64,000 bases of DNA from Morchella semilibera. Its lineage: Eukaryota; Ascomycota; Pezizomycetes; Pezizales; Morchellaceae. Below, piece by piece: positions 50,829-63,114 of the stretch. The stretch covers positions 1,438,190 through 1,502,189 of the forward strand of contig WBVU01000015.1 of assembly GCA_009192285.1 (NCBI GenBank). The letters are read 5' to 3'. The position numbers and the translations under genes were made by a program. The notes under the pieces were generated by a model, which saw only the letters and a list, made by a program, of their open reading frames with translations, was not told the origin of the DNA and did no database searches. Numbering within the stretch: the stretch's first letter is position 1; each line of letters begins with the position of its first letter.

Positions 50829-51008
50829 ATGTACCCAGAGTGTCGGGAAGTGATGCACGGTGGTTCCATAGCCACACGGAAATTAATTTGTATATAAGGT
50901 AAATATGGGTGTGCGGATGCTCTTTGCCAAGTATATACTTAGTGCTTAGATATGGTAGAGAGGTTCTGCACGGCTGCGTTGTATTGTGATAAAGTATTTG
51001 GGTGTTGA
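50829..51008. repeat. dispersed repeat, copy B
   Basis: Matches 13539-13713. Shared blocks include CCCAGAGTGTCGG, GGTAAATATG, CTTAGTGCTTAG and GAGAGGTTCTG. Differences are mainly transitions plus small indels. Confidence 0.7.
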
Positions 51009-51233
51009 TTGCCTACAAACTCCGCCTGGTTCGGGTATGATGGGTTCGGCTATGGGAGGTCCGAAGGCCCGTGAAAGGATGGACGCACACCGCATAAATG
51101 CTGTAGCACTAAACTCTCCATACGGGTTCTTGAGGTACGTTGAGCTAATACAGGAAAAGAGCACAGTCTCACTCCACGATGGAGCTCCGGACGTACTTGA
51201 GCGACTGGCTGGTGGTGATTGGAAGGAGTTGGG

Positions 51234-51394
51234 ACTATCCCTTAGTCTGTCAGTAAAATGCTGACCCCCCAAGAAGAAGCAAATATTGTGTGGCTTTACT
51301 AACAGATCCCGTTATCTTATCAAATAATAGACCTTCCATACAAATTTAATTCCTCTATTATAGGGGGGTCAGCATTGACAGACTAAGGGATAGT
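51234..51394. mobile_element. 161-bp MITE-like element with 32-37 bp inverted ends
   Basis: Left end ACTATCCCTTAGTCTGTCA ... TGCTGACCCCCC (51234-51270) and the reverse complement at 51363-51394 differ by a 5-nt insertion. The AT-rich interior TCAAATAATAGACC ... TTCCTCTATTATAGG recurs at 61978-62053, so the element is dispersed. No coding capacity and no clear target duplication were seen. Confidence 0.7.
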
Positions 51395-52402
51395 ATGGCT
51401 TTGACTGGGGGGGGGGGGGTCGTGGAAGAATGCAGGAGGGTGTCCACTCAAGGGAGGCGCCGGCTGTAGTTGGAGGTTATATCACCGGTTGGCGGTGTAT
51501 ATGTGTGTGTGTGTGTTGTAGTATGTGCTGCTCCCGAGCATTGTCAACCTTTGTGCCTAGGACCATTTGTCCAGTACACATACATACATGTATGTATGAT
51601 ATGTGACTGTCTTATATAAATTTCTAGGACAGCTCTCCTTCTTGTAGTCGGTTAGTGAACTAAGTCTCGTACTGTCTAGCCCTTTCTAAAAAAGTGTGCG
51701 TAGTAAGCCAAACGAGTGAGATTCAATGATTGGTGGAAGTTGATGCTTTTTTTCTTGTTTACATCATTAATTGTGGGGGTTGACGCCGACTCGGAGCTGG
51801 CGATATTACATAGCGAGATTACAAGAGTAAGCCGGCAGTAGGTTCCATGTGGGTGACCCCTGGGGGGGCGGGGTTAGTTCGTAAGGGGTCGTCCTGTAGT
51901 GGATTATGTAACAAAGCGAGTGATAATCCGTGATTGGGTGGAGGTTCTATAGCGAAAGATAAGGCCATTGAGATTGTAGAGCCTGGTGGTGGGTGTTAGC
52001 ATTGCGGTCGAGATTAGGGGGAGGAGAGTGTTGTACTGTATTGTACTCGTACAGCTATATACTGGGGGCGTCTGTCGGTCGAACTGCGGCCATACGTATA
52101 TACTGCACGGAATGGTAGGAAGGCATATATACTGTACTGGGGGTTCAGGTTATATATAGCGCTTTCAATGCATAGAATATCACTCGGTAGTTCTAACGTT
52201 GGTGATATGATAGACATTAAGAGGAAGAAATCAGGATATATACTGATATATTGATAGAGACTCACCACCTAAAAGGGTATAGCGAGAAAATATATAGCGT
52301 ACGTCCTTAACAAATAACTCAATGCTAACATGCATCCTCCAGGAGCCAATAAATACAAATCTATTACCCTCAATCAAGTTCCCACCCACAATAAGCGCAG
52401 TT

Positions 52403-55400
52403 TCATGGTTCCCGGGGTAGGGGATCCGACTTCCGACTAACATAGAACCAGAAAAAGCCCATCAATACGGGGAGCGGCACAGTCCAATACCAAAGGCCCA
52501 TAGAATTAAGTGATGACGTAAGCAATCTCGTGACGATACCACCGGGTCCACCTATCAATGTCTTCCAGACATCAGCGTCGCGCGTTCTATCTCTTGTTGC
52601 CCTGATATATGGATGATTGTTTCCAAGGAGGTTTGTAAACCCAAGAATGATCTTCTCCTCAAGTTCCGCAGCATCTTTCCATCGTCCCTGGCACCTATAC
52701 GCTAATGAAAGGTTTGATAGCGCCGAAAATGTGTTGACATGGTTATCGCCAAATTCCGTTCTGTTTATAGCAAGGAACTGTGTCTTTACCTTGCACTGCG
52801 CTCTCCATAAGGCCATATCGGGGAATACGCACACACCCTCCAAGTCTTCAAGAACACTTGCATCACTCCTCTCTTTTTTTAGAGATAATAATGTCCTTTC
52901 GCCAAGAGCATTAGCCTCCGCCACCCTTCCCATGGCCCAATATGTAGTGGTCAAGTTGGCCATTGCCCTAAGAGTCTCTGGATGAAGATCCCCCAAGACC
53001 TTTCGACAGGTGGCTAATATGCGAACCTCTGTATCCTTTGCTTCTTTCCATCGACCTTGACCCCTATAGGTAGCAGCGAGTTCGTTCATGGCTCTTCGAA
53101 CGCGTGGGTGGTTTTCTAAGACGTTGATCGATTTTAACCTTCTCAATAAACTCAAATACAAGTCCTCGGCATCCCCCGGGCGTCCTATACCGTTGTATAA
53201 ATCTGCTAATCGACTCTCCTCTTCTATCATAAGGGGCTCGTTTACGTCCGGGCCGAGCCTATCGAGTATGCCGAACCCAAGGTCCTCCTCATCATCCCAT
53301 CTATCCCTACCCTGAGCGCAACAAACACTCGCCAGACCCGTGCACATTATGAGAGTTATGAGGTGACCCAAACCCAGCAGAGCGATACAGTGCGCTTTTA
53401 ACCTCCGGTAAAGATCCTCTGCCTCCTCCCAACGCCCCATCGTAGTGTATATCGCGGCTAATTCCTCACTCGCTTTGATTACGATCCAGTCATCCTCCCC
53501 TACAAAGCGCTTAGAAGTTTCAATAACATGAAGAACCAAATCTATTGCTTCCTGGGCGCGGCCTAGGTGGAAGGTTATCTTTGCCTTGGTATACATTGTA
53601 GCAAGAGTTCGAGGATAGTGTTCTCCGCACGTCTTTATGCACTGGGCTATCAACATATCGTTGTATTTCTTTGCCTCCTCCCACATGCCGAGTTTCGAAA
53701 GGTCCCCTTGTAGCCTTTCTAATACGCGAAGGGTAAGCTGCCCATGGCGCTGGGAACCCCCGTAGGAGGACAACACTTGTATCTGAAGAGAATTAGCAAT
53801 AAAGAAATAGATAAATTATAAACCTTTTGAGGTTGACCCGATATCAAGTTTGGATACAATGCGAGCTATGTTTGGAAAAAACAAGTAAGGGTTAGGGGGG
53901 GAGTAAGACCTGTAAATTAGTCGCGTCTTGTTCTCTTCCTTCTATCCGATAGATATGCGCGAGATGAAGCCTTGCATCAAGCGTTAAAGTATCATCATGA
54001 GAATACCTCTCGAACGCTTCGTGATGTTTGATCTGTTGCAGTATCAAGCTCTCTGCCTCCTTTGACTTTCCAGATAATGCGTACGCAGCAGCAAGATAAC
54101 CCATGGCGTCCCAAGTGTATGGATTGTTCATACCTCCAAGTCTCTTGCACTTCTCGAGAACATCCAAGCTGATAGCCTCTGACTCCTGCGTTTTGCCTTG
54201 GTATATGTACACCGTCGAAAGGCGGTTTATTGCCTTCAGGGTTTCGGGATGATCCGCGCCTCGAGCTCTGGTACTAGCAGCTATAAGATCACGGGCTAGG
54301 CCTTCTGCTTTGCCCCATTGCATACGCTCCAAATATGTTCTCATCAGGATATCTATAGAGTGGAGCGTGGAGGGATGTTCGTTGCCTAAGACTCTGCGGT
54401 GGATATCTAACAATTTTATTCCTAGGTCTTGAGCTTTATCGATGTGTCCTTGCTTGAAGTAGAAAGTGGTCAGAAGACGCATCGCCTCCATGGTGTCGGG
54501 GTGATCCTGCCCTAAGACCTCTACACGCTTGTCGAATGCCGTTTGACTCAGCTTCACAGCCTCTTCCAATCGATTTTGCGCGTCGTATAGCTTGGCGAGG
54601 GACTCCATTGCTGACAGCGTGTGTGGGTCATTTTTTCCGAATACCTTTTCGCTCCTCGCAATAAGCTGTAGTCCAACGCGTTCGGCATCCAACAAGTTTT
54701 CGATAAGTCTGTAAGCTTCAAGAAGAATCTCCATTATTTTATTGATCTCGTGCTCGTCTGTCGTGGGGACTACCGCGTCCTCAGATGTTTCCTGATTCTT
54801 GGAGTCTATTTGTTTTATATGGTCGTCCGGTAGTCCTAGATCTCTTAATATGCCTTCTCCAATATCGATTACCTTCTGTAGGTGAAGGTTTGCGATAGTC
54901 ACACGCATTTTTTCGCCGTTGATAATAGCTAGGGCGAGTATGGACTTTAATATGCCCGCGTCACGTTCGCCCAAAGGGTTTGTAGAAGTTCGTGTCTCGA
55001 TTATGAGCCTTTGGAGATCTTCGGCCTCCTTCCACCCTACATGGGTCATACGATATGAAGTATAATATACTTCGCCTAGGTCCGATAACGCATCGACCGT
55101 GTCCGGGTTCTTGCTGAGGTTAACCTTTTTGCAACGAGATACTAGCTCCGCTCCAAGGGACTCTGCTTCGCGAGGCATCCCACTAATCCAATAGCCCGAG
55201 ACTAGATTGGCCATGAATCTTAGCGACAGTGGGTGGCTTCTACCAAACCTTTTGGTAGAGACATCGAGCTGCTTTTTTTGTAAGGTTGTCATGAACCCTA
55301 GGGTTTGACCAAGTTTGGGATTTCCTGGTGCCACCTTGGTGATCCAATTATGAAACCCTGACCAGAGGACGTGCCTGTCCTTTGTGGACCAATGGAGGTC

Positions 55401-58341
55401 TCTATCAGTTGCTTCCCACCAAGCAAGGCATTCGCTCGACGAAAGGAATTTCACAAGCTCGTTAGCTAGAGTTGGAGTAGGCGTATCCGTGCTAAAGAGG
55501 TGCATCATCCAAAATCGGTAGAGGTAGTCTAAAAACAAAGAGTCCGATAGCGGCTTGCATTGGTTGGAATACATGTAGGCAATGGAGGACTGAACGATCT
55601 CCGAATTACACGCGCTAGAATCTCGCAATAAGCTGCTGGGTAATGGCGATTGAGAATCCCATGCAAAGTCCAACACGTACTCCCTGACCGAGTTATGCGC
55701 CAGTGCAACGATTCGGAGGTCTTCGCTTGATTCCGTATCTTTCCGAGGCATAAGCACAACGAGTCCACCGCATAGGCTTTCTATACCTCCTAGCATCAGG
55801 TGTTGGCCTGGTACGGTAGACGTATCGCCCCCAGACCTCACAGCGACGGCTGCGGATAGCTCCCGGAAAGTCAATTGACGCTTGGAATAGATCAACCACA
55901 AAAATATCCTTCTCACTATGGCGGACTTTGACGGGTCTTGGCCTTCCAAGTTTTGTAGGGCCTTTTTATAGAACTCCTGGAGATCGGCCGGAAGGGTGGA
56001 AAGAATTTTGTCAAGATCCTCTCGGGTATGTATCTTTCCCCGGTTTGTAGAGAGTATTTTGAGACGGTAGTATGCTAGCAAGATTAGGCCATCACACCCC
56101 TTGAGTAGTACTTCGACCGCGGTATCCTCGTTCATAACGTTTTGGAAACCTAGCCGTCCAACCTCTGTGCGAACAAAGGTGGTTACGTCCCACCGGGCTA
56201 TATCTGTCGTCACAGATATATCTTCAACACCGTTACTAAACATTGGCAGAATCTGGGACCGAATGATGTCTCGACTTGCAAGGATAATACGGACCCTTGA
56301 CGCCTCTGCCCTGCACAGCCCCCCCAAAACGTCGTGCAACTCATGTAGGTCTTCGCACTCATCAATTCCGTCAAGAATAAGGAAGACCTTCGGGAAATGC
56401 ATCGAAACCTTCTCGAAAATAACCTTGAATAGTAAGGGAATCATCTCATCCCTGCTCGAATACGCCTCGGCTTGACGAACACAGAACGCCATATCCGCGA
56501 CATAGGATGGCGGCAGCTGAGATAGTAGCTGGAATAAAAGTGTCTTTGCGATGTAAGTCGTTTTTTGCCTTCCAGAGTCCTGGGTTTTGCTGTCACAGAA
56601 GAAGTATACAATTCCAACCCCTTTCCCGGAATGATGCTCAGTGACATTCTCCAGTACTGCTGACATGAGGTAGGACTTTCCACATCCAGGAATGCCGTTT
56701 AGCCATATCGGCTTTTGATCATGATGATCATCACGCCAGCTCATAAACTTTGGGCTATTTAGAAACCATGACCCAGTTCCATTGCAGTGTTTCCATTTCT
56801 TGTAATCTCTATCCAGCGCAAGGTCGATGGGGCATAGAAGCTTCTTGAGCTGCTCAACGAGATCATGAATACGGGCGCGGGGGGGTAAATAGAGCTGAAG
56901 CTGTGCGGTGTCTTTTTTTATTTTATTTCTACTTAGTATTTATATTTGAGGCATGCTTGTCGGGAAGTTCTTTACATACGTTTTCCAGCATCAAAGCGTC
57001 TGTCAATGACATCGGGAGCGTCACGAACAAAGTCAATGATTTTCTGCCGGATGGGAACAAAGTTGAAGTCCTGGCGATGACTGAATTTAGTCATATCCGA
57101 GTGATCACTATCAATAGAAAGCTGGTCGTATCTTTTCTCAGTCGGTCCAGCATATGTTGCCGAGTGTTGATTCACCATCAAAACAGAGGGTCCAGCTCTC
57201 TTCCAGACCCCATTTTCGGCCTATTCACTCGGCGTCATCAGTTGGGACACGGATGGGCTTTTATCCTTGAGTAAACATACCATTACAGCCGTTTTTGTGT
57301 ATTTGGTTTCATAGATCGACACGATCTGTGCATCTTCAAAGGAGAAATAATGACAGAAGTCATCATGAAGTAAATCCAGTGCTCGCGACTCCGGATGCAG
57401 GTCTTCTACTAGTCTTGCGTTTGGTTGACCTTTAACCATGGATCTAAGGGTGTTAATATGAAGGCCTCGATTGGGGACACCAAAAAATATCAGCCCATAG
57501 CAGGACAAGAACACCAGCTTGTGCTGTGGACTTCCTCGGGCAGCTCTAACAAGAGTCTATACAAGTCAGCAAGTTATACAACCTGCGAGATAAGGTATAC
57601 ATACGTGTTTAATCACAAGCCCTCCTAAGCTATGGCCAATAAAAATAATAGGTCTTTGTCTTTCCTAAATAATGGGAAGTGATATTTAGTGGATATCCTG
57701 GTCCTGGAGATAAAGGTGCAGGGCATACATCATCCCTTCCCCTTGATGCTACTAGCATCTCGAGTAATCTACCGGCAAAATCCATGATGGAAGAGTTGGA
57801 TTCACTTTTAAAAAGTGTCGAATCGTAGCCGTAAGTGAGGATTCTCGCTGTTGGAACATAGTCTGGAAGAAAGTCTCGCAACCACATTGTGTCCTCCCCT
57901 CGCGACTTCCATGACCCAAAAGCGTGGCCAGCAAGCCCAGTAACAGCAATGATACTGTTTGAGTTCAATTGTCATTAATGAACCCTGGAAATCGTGGGTT
58001 TGGTGTATATACTCCACTTCTGGTTGCCCTGGAGGGCTGTTCAGAGGTGTCATCCCATGGAAGTGAGAATCAAAGCGTAGTCGATAGGACTGTCCTTTTA
58101 GTTTCACGGTAAACACGCCGCCATCACGAAGGGCCTCTGGCGTTTTCTCAAGGGTGATAGTTGCAACTCGATCAGTGTCCCTCTCCACAGACGTGGCAGA
58201 TGGAGCGAAGGACCATCCAATGATTCCGACCATCCCTTCTGGATATTCCAAGGAGAGCCAGTTCTCAAGGTCCTGGACGAATTCATTTCCGGTTAGAGTG
58301 GCAGGAATCCCAGAAACCCGTAAAGCGATGTTTGGAGCCAT
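52403..58341 (-). CDS. NLR-like STAND protein: alpha/beta hydrolase, NACHT, TPR array, C-terminal membrane helix
   Basis: Eight exons join in one frame for 1851 residues: 58341-58013, 57954-57729, 57664-57605, 57556-57281, 57220-56980, 56911-53910, 53865-53824, 53782-52403. Residues 1-110 are an uncharacterised N-terminal region. Residues 111-300 are a SesB/lipase-like hydrolase with DIIAVTGLAGHAFGSWKS, LPDYVPTARILTYGYDS and nucleophile elbow IIFIGHSLGGL (Ser about 197). The NACHT domain has WLNGIPGCGKSYL (Walker A about 452) and VFLILDGIDEC (Walker B about 560). From about 870 to 1800 kinesin-light-chain-type TPRs repeat units such as LGQDHPDTMEAMRLLTTFYF. The C-terminus ends in a hydrophobic helix (YWTVPLPVLMGFFWFYV) then SRK. 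Fungal NLRs of this plan sense non-self or invaders and trigger effector activity, often cell death. All key residues are intact. Confidence 0.9.
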
Positions 58342-58751
58342 TTTTAGGCCAAGTGGAGTTCGCTCTTCGAAAGTTTCCTAGGAGTCCCAGAGGAAAGTAA
58401 AAAGCCTTGAGAGAAAGTCAAGTTCTGGACTAAATCAGGATGTGTACCTTATCCTATACGTCTGTAGGAGCTGATGTCGTGGACAATAGACTCAACGGTT
58501 CTTGTATAATAGGGAAGACGGGGAGGATGGAATCAAGAACAAATTAACGGATTAAGAGGTCCGTAGAGTTCCAGATCCATGCCAACTGTATCCGTCTCGC
58601 TTTTTCCATTGCATCCGGGAGGGTGTGATACTTTGCATACGGTTTTACCTGGATCTGCAAGGCGAACAGATTGGTAATGCTGCTGAGTGATTAGTTTCAG
58701 GTTGAAATAGGGTCTGTAATATTTGTGGTGGTATCGGCCCATTGCCAAGGT

Positions 58752-59237
58752 TCAATCATACCGGAGACATCGGAGTGCAAAGAGATGAAGATTTCGTATG
58801 ATATCGAGTATTGGCTGTGATAGGTTCTTTTGGGTCCTAGATCCATAATAGCTGGATGCATATCGATTACAAAGAGTGAGCCCATCAGTCTGCAGAAACT
58901 GGAGATGTAATACCATAACGGTGCTAGCACATACATAGGCTAATGAAAAAGCTTCCCTGATCATGTTGATGTACCCGCGCGGCCCGCTCCCTGAGCCAAT
59001 CCAATCTGCATGAACTAAATGTGGAGTAACGCATTGGGAAGAAATGAGACCTATCAGGCGCAGAAGATAGCCGGGGCAGGCAAGATTAAGAACCTGGAAG
59101 TAGGTACGAGTTTGATAATTTGATTTAGCAAGCAGGATCTTTGGGCCAAGAAATAGGTACCGGACCAGTGGCACTTGGCTAATAACCTCTGAATATTTAG
59201 TTCTTGGTGGTAGTTTTTGGTGTGAAAATCCAGCCAA
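58752..59237 (-). CDS. unassigned ORF upstream of the NLR gene
   Basis: An open frame of 161 codons with mixed composition and a mildly hydrophobic centre (SLAYVCASTVMVLHLQF). There is no recognisable domain, signal peptide or convincing splice partner. A second frame downstream (58533-58748) contains a Cys/Pro-rich CKVSHPPGCNGKSE but cannot be joined. It could be an eroded gene or chance. Listed because it is the longest frame in a 4.8-kb gap. Confidence 0.2.
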   Translation of the reverse strand: MAGFSHQKLPPRTKYSEVISQVPLVRYLFLGPKILLAKSNYQTRTYFQVLNLACPGYLLRLIGLISSQCVTPHLVHADWIGSGSGPRGYINMIREAFSLAYVCASTVMVLHLQFLQTDGLTLCNRYASSYYGSRTQKNLSQPILDIIRNLHLFALRCLRYD

Positions 59238-60186
59238 GACCTCAAAATTTGAAAAAAGGGATGAGCCAAATCGCTCTATTGCATATTCTTGGAGTTCGAT
59301 CTGTTAATTAGGAGCCGAATTTCATTAATTCCCGTTGCTACAAAGAATTCTCAGGACTTTATTGATAAGTAGCTGTCCTCTATATATTAGCTCTAGGTCT
59401 CTATATAGGAATATAAAAATTGGCGGTAATGTACAAAACTGCTGTAACCTTTCCTACCACTGAAAACGTATTCCTTAGGGCATATATTGTGGTCCGTTCA
59501 TAGAATGTAGTAACTCACTGTGTCTAACTCTTGATCCCCCACAAACAAGTTGAGACACCTCTGAGTGGATCCCCATGCCCTTCAAGGTTACCAGTGCATA
59601 TCAATTCACGAATTGCAACTGGTTAATTGGTGCCGCAGGCGAGTGGGCAATTAATCATACCAGTCGCTAATTATTCCACAATCGACGTTGGTGCGCGGCT
59701 GACTCGGGTGCGCCATATCATCATAGAGTAGCTAGCTAGCCATCGACAAGAGATAGGGTGAACGTTTTAATAGTGTTGTGTGGTTGCGGATACCGTTACC
59801 GTGCCCATATATATGCCGGCCGGTGGGGGCCAATAAAATTCACCCTCATTTCTCACCGAGCAAGTTCATCGCCTCCGAGTGTGAAGTCCTTTCACCCGTA
59901 GGAAATGGTCGCTAAAGATGCAGTCAATTGCAAGATTGGGATATGTATTTGGGTGGGAATCGGGCGCTGCGCTCTGTGGGGGTAGCTGGTCTCGTGCGTA
60001 CGCGTTCCTTGCGCTATTATGTGTGGTTTTAGTGGTTGTAAATATACTTTGGGATGGGATATTGCGCTAAACATCGTACTTTAGGGTCTGGAGCAATAAG
60101 CTTTTGGCATAGCAACCGGGCAAATAAAACACTACATACTTCTTCATAATTAACCCCGGTACTACATGTAGTAGGTATTCCTTGAT

Positions 60187-60320
60187 GTACTCGTTTACCA
60201 CGAAAAGAACCAAAAAATGCAGTTTCCCAGGGCAAGGATAATTTGTATCGACTGACAATGATCTCTCCTACAAATCATCCCTGTTTCAGTCACTTGCATT
60301 TTTCCGTGGTAAACGAGTAC
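60187..60320. mobile_element. MITE-like hairpin element, copy 2
   Basis: 134 bp with inverted ends GTACTCGTTTACCACG-AAAA (60187-60206) and its reverse complement at 60300-60320. The pairing extends inward imperfectly through ATGCA and AAGGATAATTTGTA. The arms resemble the element at 37965-38084 (TACTCGTYTACC, AAGAACCA, AATGC, AAGGATWATTTGTA), so the two are one family. Confidence 0.72.
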
Positions 60321-61977
60321 ACTAGAAAAGGATTCACAGAGCTGAATGTCTTATGAAGCATTACGGAATTTATCATTCTTTTCAACCAATCATGCTTTTT
60401 TATCATCATAGAATACTATCTCATGGTGTTGAACTGTTAGCTGGTGAAAACGAACTTAGTATTCGCTAGTAAGGGGGGAATAACCTAGAGGGTGATAGGC
60501 AATGGTAGTGCTGCAGCAGTTCTACAGCAGTTTATCACCGTATTCCCACGATAATGCAGCATTCTAATAGATACCATACTACTGCCGTCTGGTTCTTAGA
60601 TAATCTAGAGGGTGATAACGGTGGACACCAGGGTTAGGGTTTCCATACACAACTGCATACATCTATAGGGCCTACATTATTATGGGTGTTGGAGACCGTT
60701 GAGATATATATGCGCCAGTATATCGTCCTAGACACATTTAGGGCCCAGCGGTGTATCTTTTACATGTTTTCCTGGGGGTTTTCCATCTTCCGCCAAGCGC
60801 CACCGCCTTGGGTAGTGATTCTAGGTCGACTTTTAGATCTCGCCAAAGGTTCTTTACCTCCTCAAAATGGGGGTAAGATCCTGTAAGGGTATGCCTCTTG
60901 ATGGACATTTTTCGCTGGGGGTGAAGGCGCCGGACCTCGAGCATCAACCCGGCTCTAGGCATCCATATCGATACGAGAAACGGGCGGGTTTTTTCTAGCC
61001 CCAGTCGAAGGCAGTACGAGTCATTCTTCATGGGTGGTGGGGTGAGGGGCAACAGATTCTTATGAGTAGAGTGTGATAGAAGTCGTCAGTGGGGTGTCAG
61101 AATGACCTTTATAAAAAGCTGGATATTTATTGTGTGTAATTTATGTATATATATAGTATGGTATCCGAGGTGTTTTTTTTATTTTTTGTTATAATTACAT
61201 CATTAATTGTATCCAGCCCTTTAATTTGGTATCTGGGGTGAAATATTATTGTTGAAGGCACCACCTCAAAGTGCCGGTTGGGGAACCCTCTAGATCTTAT
61301 ATCATTATTTCACAGAGATGTCTGGCATGGCAACCTCTTTTCTTTCGATGTAGAATTGTGACCCGCTTGGTTTTAGAGTTGCAATCATGGAAAATCACTC
61401 GGCTCTGTGCTCTCTGTTGATTGTAGTTCAACCGTATATAGGAATAGTAGACTTCCTCGTTCCATTAACCCCGAGTATAGAGAAAGCGTCTTATATACCT
61501 ATATAAAACAGCTACATATGTGCATAGGGCATAGTCCTGGGCACAATGGTTTACTTTCTCGGAAGTACAACATATTTGCGCTTTGTAGACGGTGAATTAG
61601 TTGTTCCTACTATGCAACTATGGATGTATATATTCACAGAACTCGTTCTTAGAAGGCTCTAATGTCCTAATATGAAGGATGGGTAGATCGGGGACTGAGA
61701 TGGCCGGCCGCGGGTCTAAAAATGTAGAATAACGGGATCTAAGGGATGCATAGTCCTGCGCATGGCTGTCATACATAATGAGCTTTTAGCTGCGAATATA
61801 TATATATGGGCCTATCCCATACACTGTAATTCAACTGCCAGATTTGCCAAGTCTTTTATTTCAATCTCATGGTTTACGCGCGAGAAATGCCGGCGTTATC
61901 GATTCTTTAGCCTGTTATGTAGGAAAATGCTGGCCTTTTTCCTAGAGAAAGTAAATTTTGTAAAAGAGGTCTCGTTA

Positions 61978-62053
61978 TCTCCCTTATCAAATAATAAATA
62001 TTTCATACAAACTTAATTCCTCTATTATAGGTCGCATTGCAGATTAAGGGATA
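61978..62053. repeat. partial copy of the 51-kb inverted-repeat element
   Basis: About 75 bp correspond to 51311-51391: ATCAAATAATA, CATACAAAYTTAATTCCTCT, ATTATAGG and GATTAAGGGATA. The left inverted end is absent. Confidence 0.65.
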
Positions 62054-63114
62054 TGTCCCATGTTGGCTGCAGTTCTTATTCTAGGCCATAGATTCTACTG
62101 CATCGATCATCCAATACTACTAGACCGTCCGACCATATTGTATGGCTGCGGGGTGTCTTACTGGCTGCAGGTTATATACACACTCGTTTCATCTGGTCTC
62201 ATCCTGTCTGTCTGATCAATAGATTTTGAATGGGACGAATTTTTTTTAATTAACGGCTAATCAGGTCACGTCACCCAGTGTAACTAAAGGTCCCCTTGCA
62301 TGATTGCTAGTATGTACGTTACTAATCAAATAATTGCTAACTAACTAATTGAAAATTAGGCTCTAATTAGTTGATTACTCTGGCTCTCGTATTCACTCAC
62401 CACCTATTGTAATTCAATTTGATAAGACCTTAGATTATAAAACTTGGGAACTGATGATACTACTACGGTAGACTTTTGTAATAATCGGTCGTGAGATTGA
62501 ATTACATGGCTGGATCCGAACAAATAAAAAATTTGTTATAATCCTGATTTTCCTTATAGCAATTTAGAAGACCTATAGCTATAGATCGAACACTACCCTT
62601 CCCATCTCTGTGATCTGGTTAACGGCCAAGTCGATGATCTTGGTTGCTATTGAGAGGTGAAATGTAGCATGTACTTTTGCTCATTTCTTCCTGACGTTTC
62701 GAGATATATACACTAATCTAAAACAAAACATCGACTCGGTGTATTAGCATTTATATAGCCGATGATTACGAGGAGCTGGAGTATTGGTTTTCTCAAGTAT
62801 CTACATATATACATATACGTGGATCGTCCATATGCCATTGACGCTGCCCGCAAACACCAACAAATAACCTCCATGCAGCGCTCCCATTTCACCTCGAGTA
62901 GAATGAACAGCCTCTCAGAGCAAGAATATTCAAAGAAAGAATACATTATATATCCCAATAACCGACTATAGACAAAAAAAAAGTACAAATGGACACACGT
63001 ATTACATATTACGACAAAAAGGAAAAACCCCTCAGCTTCATAATATAATCTCATAGAACCCATACCATATAAAAAAAAAGAAATCCATAGAAATCCCTCC
63101 AGACACCAACGTCA

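Larger units (their letters stand above)
49085..52402. other. 3.3-kb repeat-bearing intergenic region
   Basis: No gene is supported with confidence. It holds a dispersed repeat (50829-51008), a 161-bp inverted-repeat element (51234-51394), G tracts at 50310-50323 and 51407-51419, and an open frame at 50986-51264 with coding-like composition but no recognised family. Confidence 0.5.
58342..63114. other. 4.8-kb repeat-bearing intergenic region
   Basis: The longest gene-free stretch. It contains an unassigned minus-strand ORF (58752-59237), the hairpin element 60187-60320, a direct pair CTAGAGGGTGATA (60485 and 60605), GGGTTAGGG near 60631-60641 and a partial copy of the 51-kb element (61978-62053). 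The rest shows nothing recognisable. Confidence 0.45.

Noticed and set aside
60738-61052. 104-codon minus-strand frame with many charged residues
   Set aside because: No family, no splice partner and no promoter context; retained as non-coding.
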